6,002 nucleotides of DNA from Massilia sp. KIM (GTDB lineage: Bacteria; Pseudomonadota; Gammaproteobacteria; Burkholderiales; Burkholderiaceae_D). Of this stretch, positions 5,979 through 6,002 are shown one piece after another; position 1 is the stretch's first letter; each line of letters starts with the position of its first letter. The stretch spans positions 1 to 6,002 of the forward strand of contig NZ_MVAD01000009.1 in assembly GCF_002007115.1 (NCBI RefSeq). The letters run 5' to 3'. The notes beneath the pieces are model-generated. The model searched no databases. It was not told the origin of the DNA and saw nothing but the letters and a program-made list of their open reading frames with translations. The translations under genes were made by a program, and so were the position numbers.

Positions 5979-5994
5979 CTTCTCGAAAGAGAAG
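5979..5994 (+). other. leader hairpin with GAAA tetraloop
   Basis: CTTCTC (5979-5984) and GAGAAG (5989-5994) form a 6-bp stem closed by a GNRA-type GAAA loop. It is just upstream of the expected 16S start and may take part in pre-rRNA folding or processing. Confidence 0.55.
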
Positions 5995-6002
5995 AATCGT
6001 CA

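Larger units (their letters stand above)
5817..6002 (+). other. 16S rRNA leader (pre-rRNA 5' region), cut by the window edge
   Basis: This is the transcribed leader of a second rRNA operon. It carries boxA, a boxC-like TGTGGGCG and several hairpins, and resembles leaders upstream of 16S genes in Burkholderiales. The mature 16S 5' end (the familiar AGAGTTTGATC region) has not been reached by base 6002, so the gene itself lies to the right. It serves antitermination and processing, and no protein is encoded. Confidence 0.85.

Noticed and set aside
5923..5994. Terminators ahead of the 16S gene
   Set aside because: The two hairpins lack T runs and sit inside an antiterminated rRNA leader, so structure or processing roles are more likely.
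1..6002. CRISPR array, insertion sequence, tRNA or phage attachment site
   Set aside because: I found no regularly spaced repeats, transposase motifs, terminal inverted repeats or tRNA cloverleaf. The only long repeats implied are the rRNA operons themselves.

Overview
The window looks like GC-rich betaproteobacterial chromosome, most likely order Burkholderiales and probably Oxalobacteraceae (Massilia/Duganella/Janthinobacterium type). The clues are the 5S rRNA sequence, the 16S leader with its boxA and 'tgtgggcg' element, and the style of the signalling genes. The genus assignment is an inference from memory of such sequences, not a database result.

Layout: the first ~155 bases are the 3' end of one rRNA operon (23S-5S spacer, complete 5S rRNA, strong terminator), read on the + strand. 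The last ~320 bases are the promoter region and leader of a second rRNA operon in the same orientation (two sigma70-like promoters, boxB-like hairpin, boxA, two further hairpins). Its 16S gene would begin just past the right edge. The window is therefore the spacer between two tandem rRNA operons. All three protein genes inside it lie on the - strand.

The two large genes form a probable two-gene signalling operon. The first transcribed (1928..4864) is a 978-aa soluble hybrid histidine kinase with three PAS-like sensor domains, a kinase core and two C-terminal receivers. The second (305..1900) is a 531-aa protein with an N-terminal WspR-like receiver, a kinase core and one C-terminal receiver. 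Together they carry two kinase cores and four receivers with intact phosphoacceptor aspartates. No HPt domain and no DNA-binding or enzymatic output domain is present, so the output must be encoded elsewhere. A - strand terminator follows the operon and converges on the rRNA terminator.

The third gene (5120..5530) encodes a 136-aa membrane protein made of two tandem DUF2061-like repeats. It has its own promoter, overlapped by a Fur-box-like sequence, a perfect inverted repeat in its 5' UTR and a strong Shine-Dalgarno. It is transcribed divergently from the downstream rRNA operon. Points worth a second look are the Fur-like box, the duplicated membrane protein with conserved His/Glu positions, the receiver-first kinase, and the position of the whole unit between two rRNA direct repeats.
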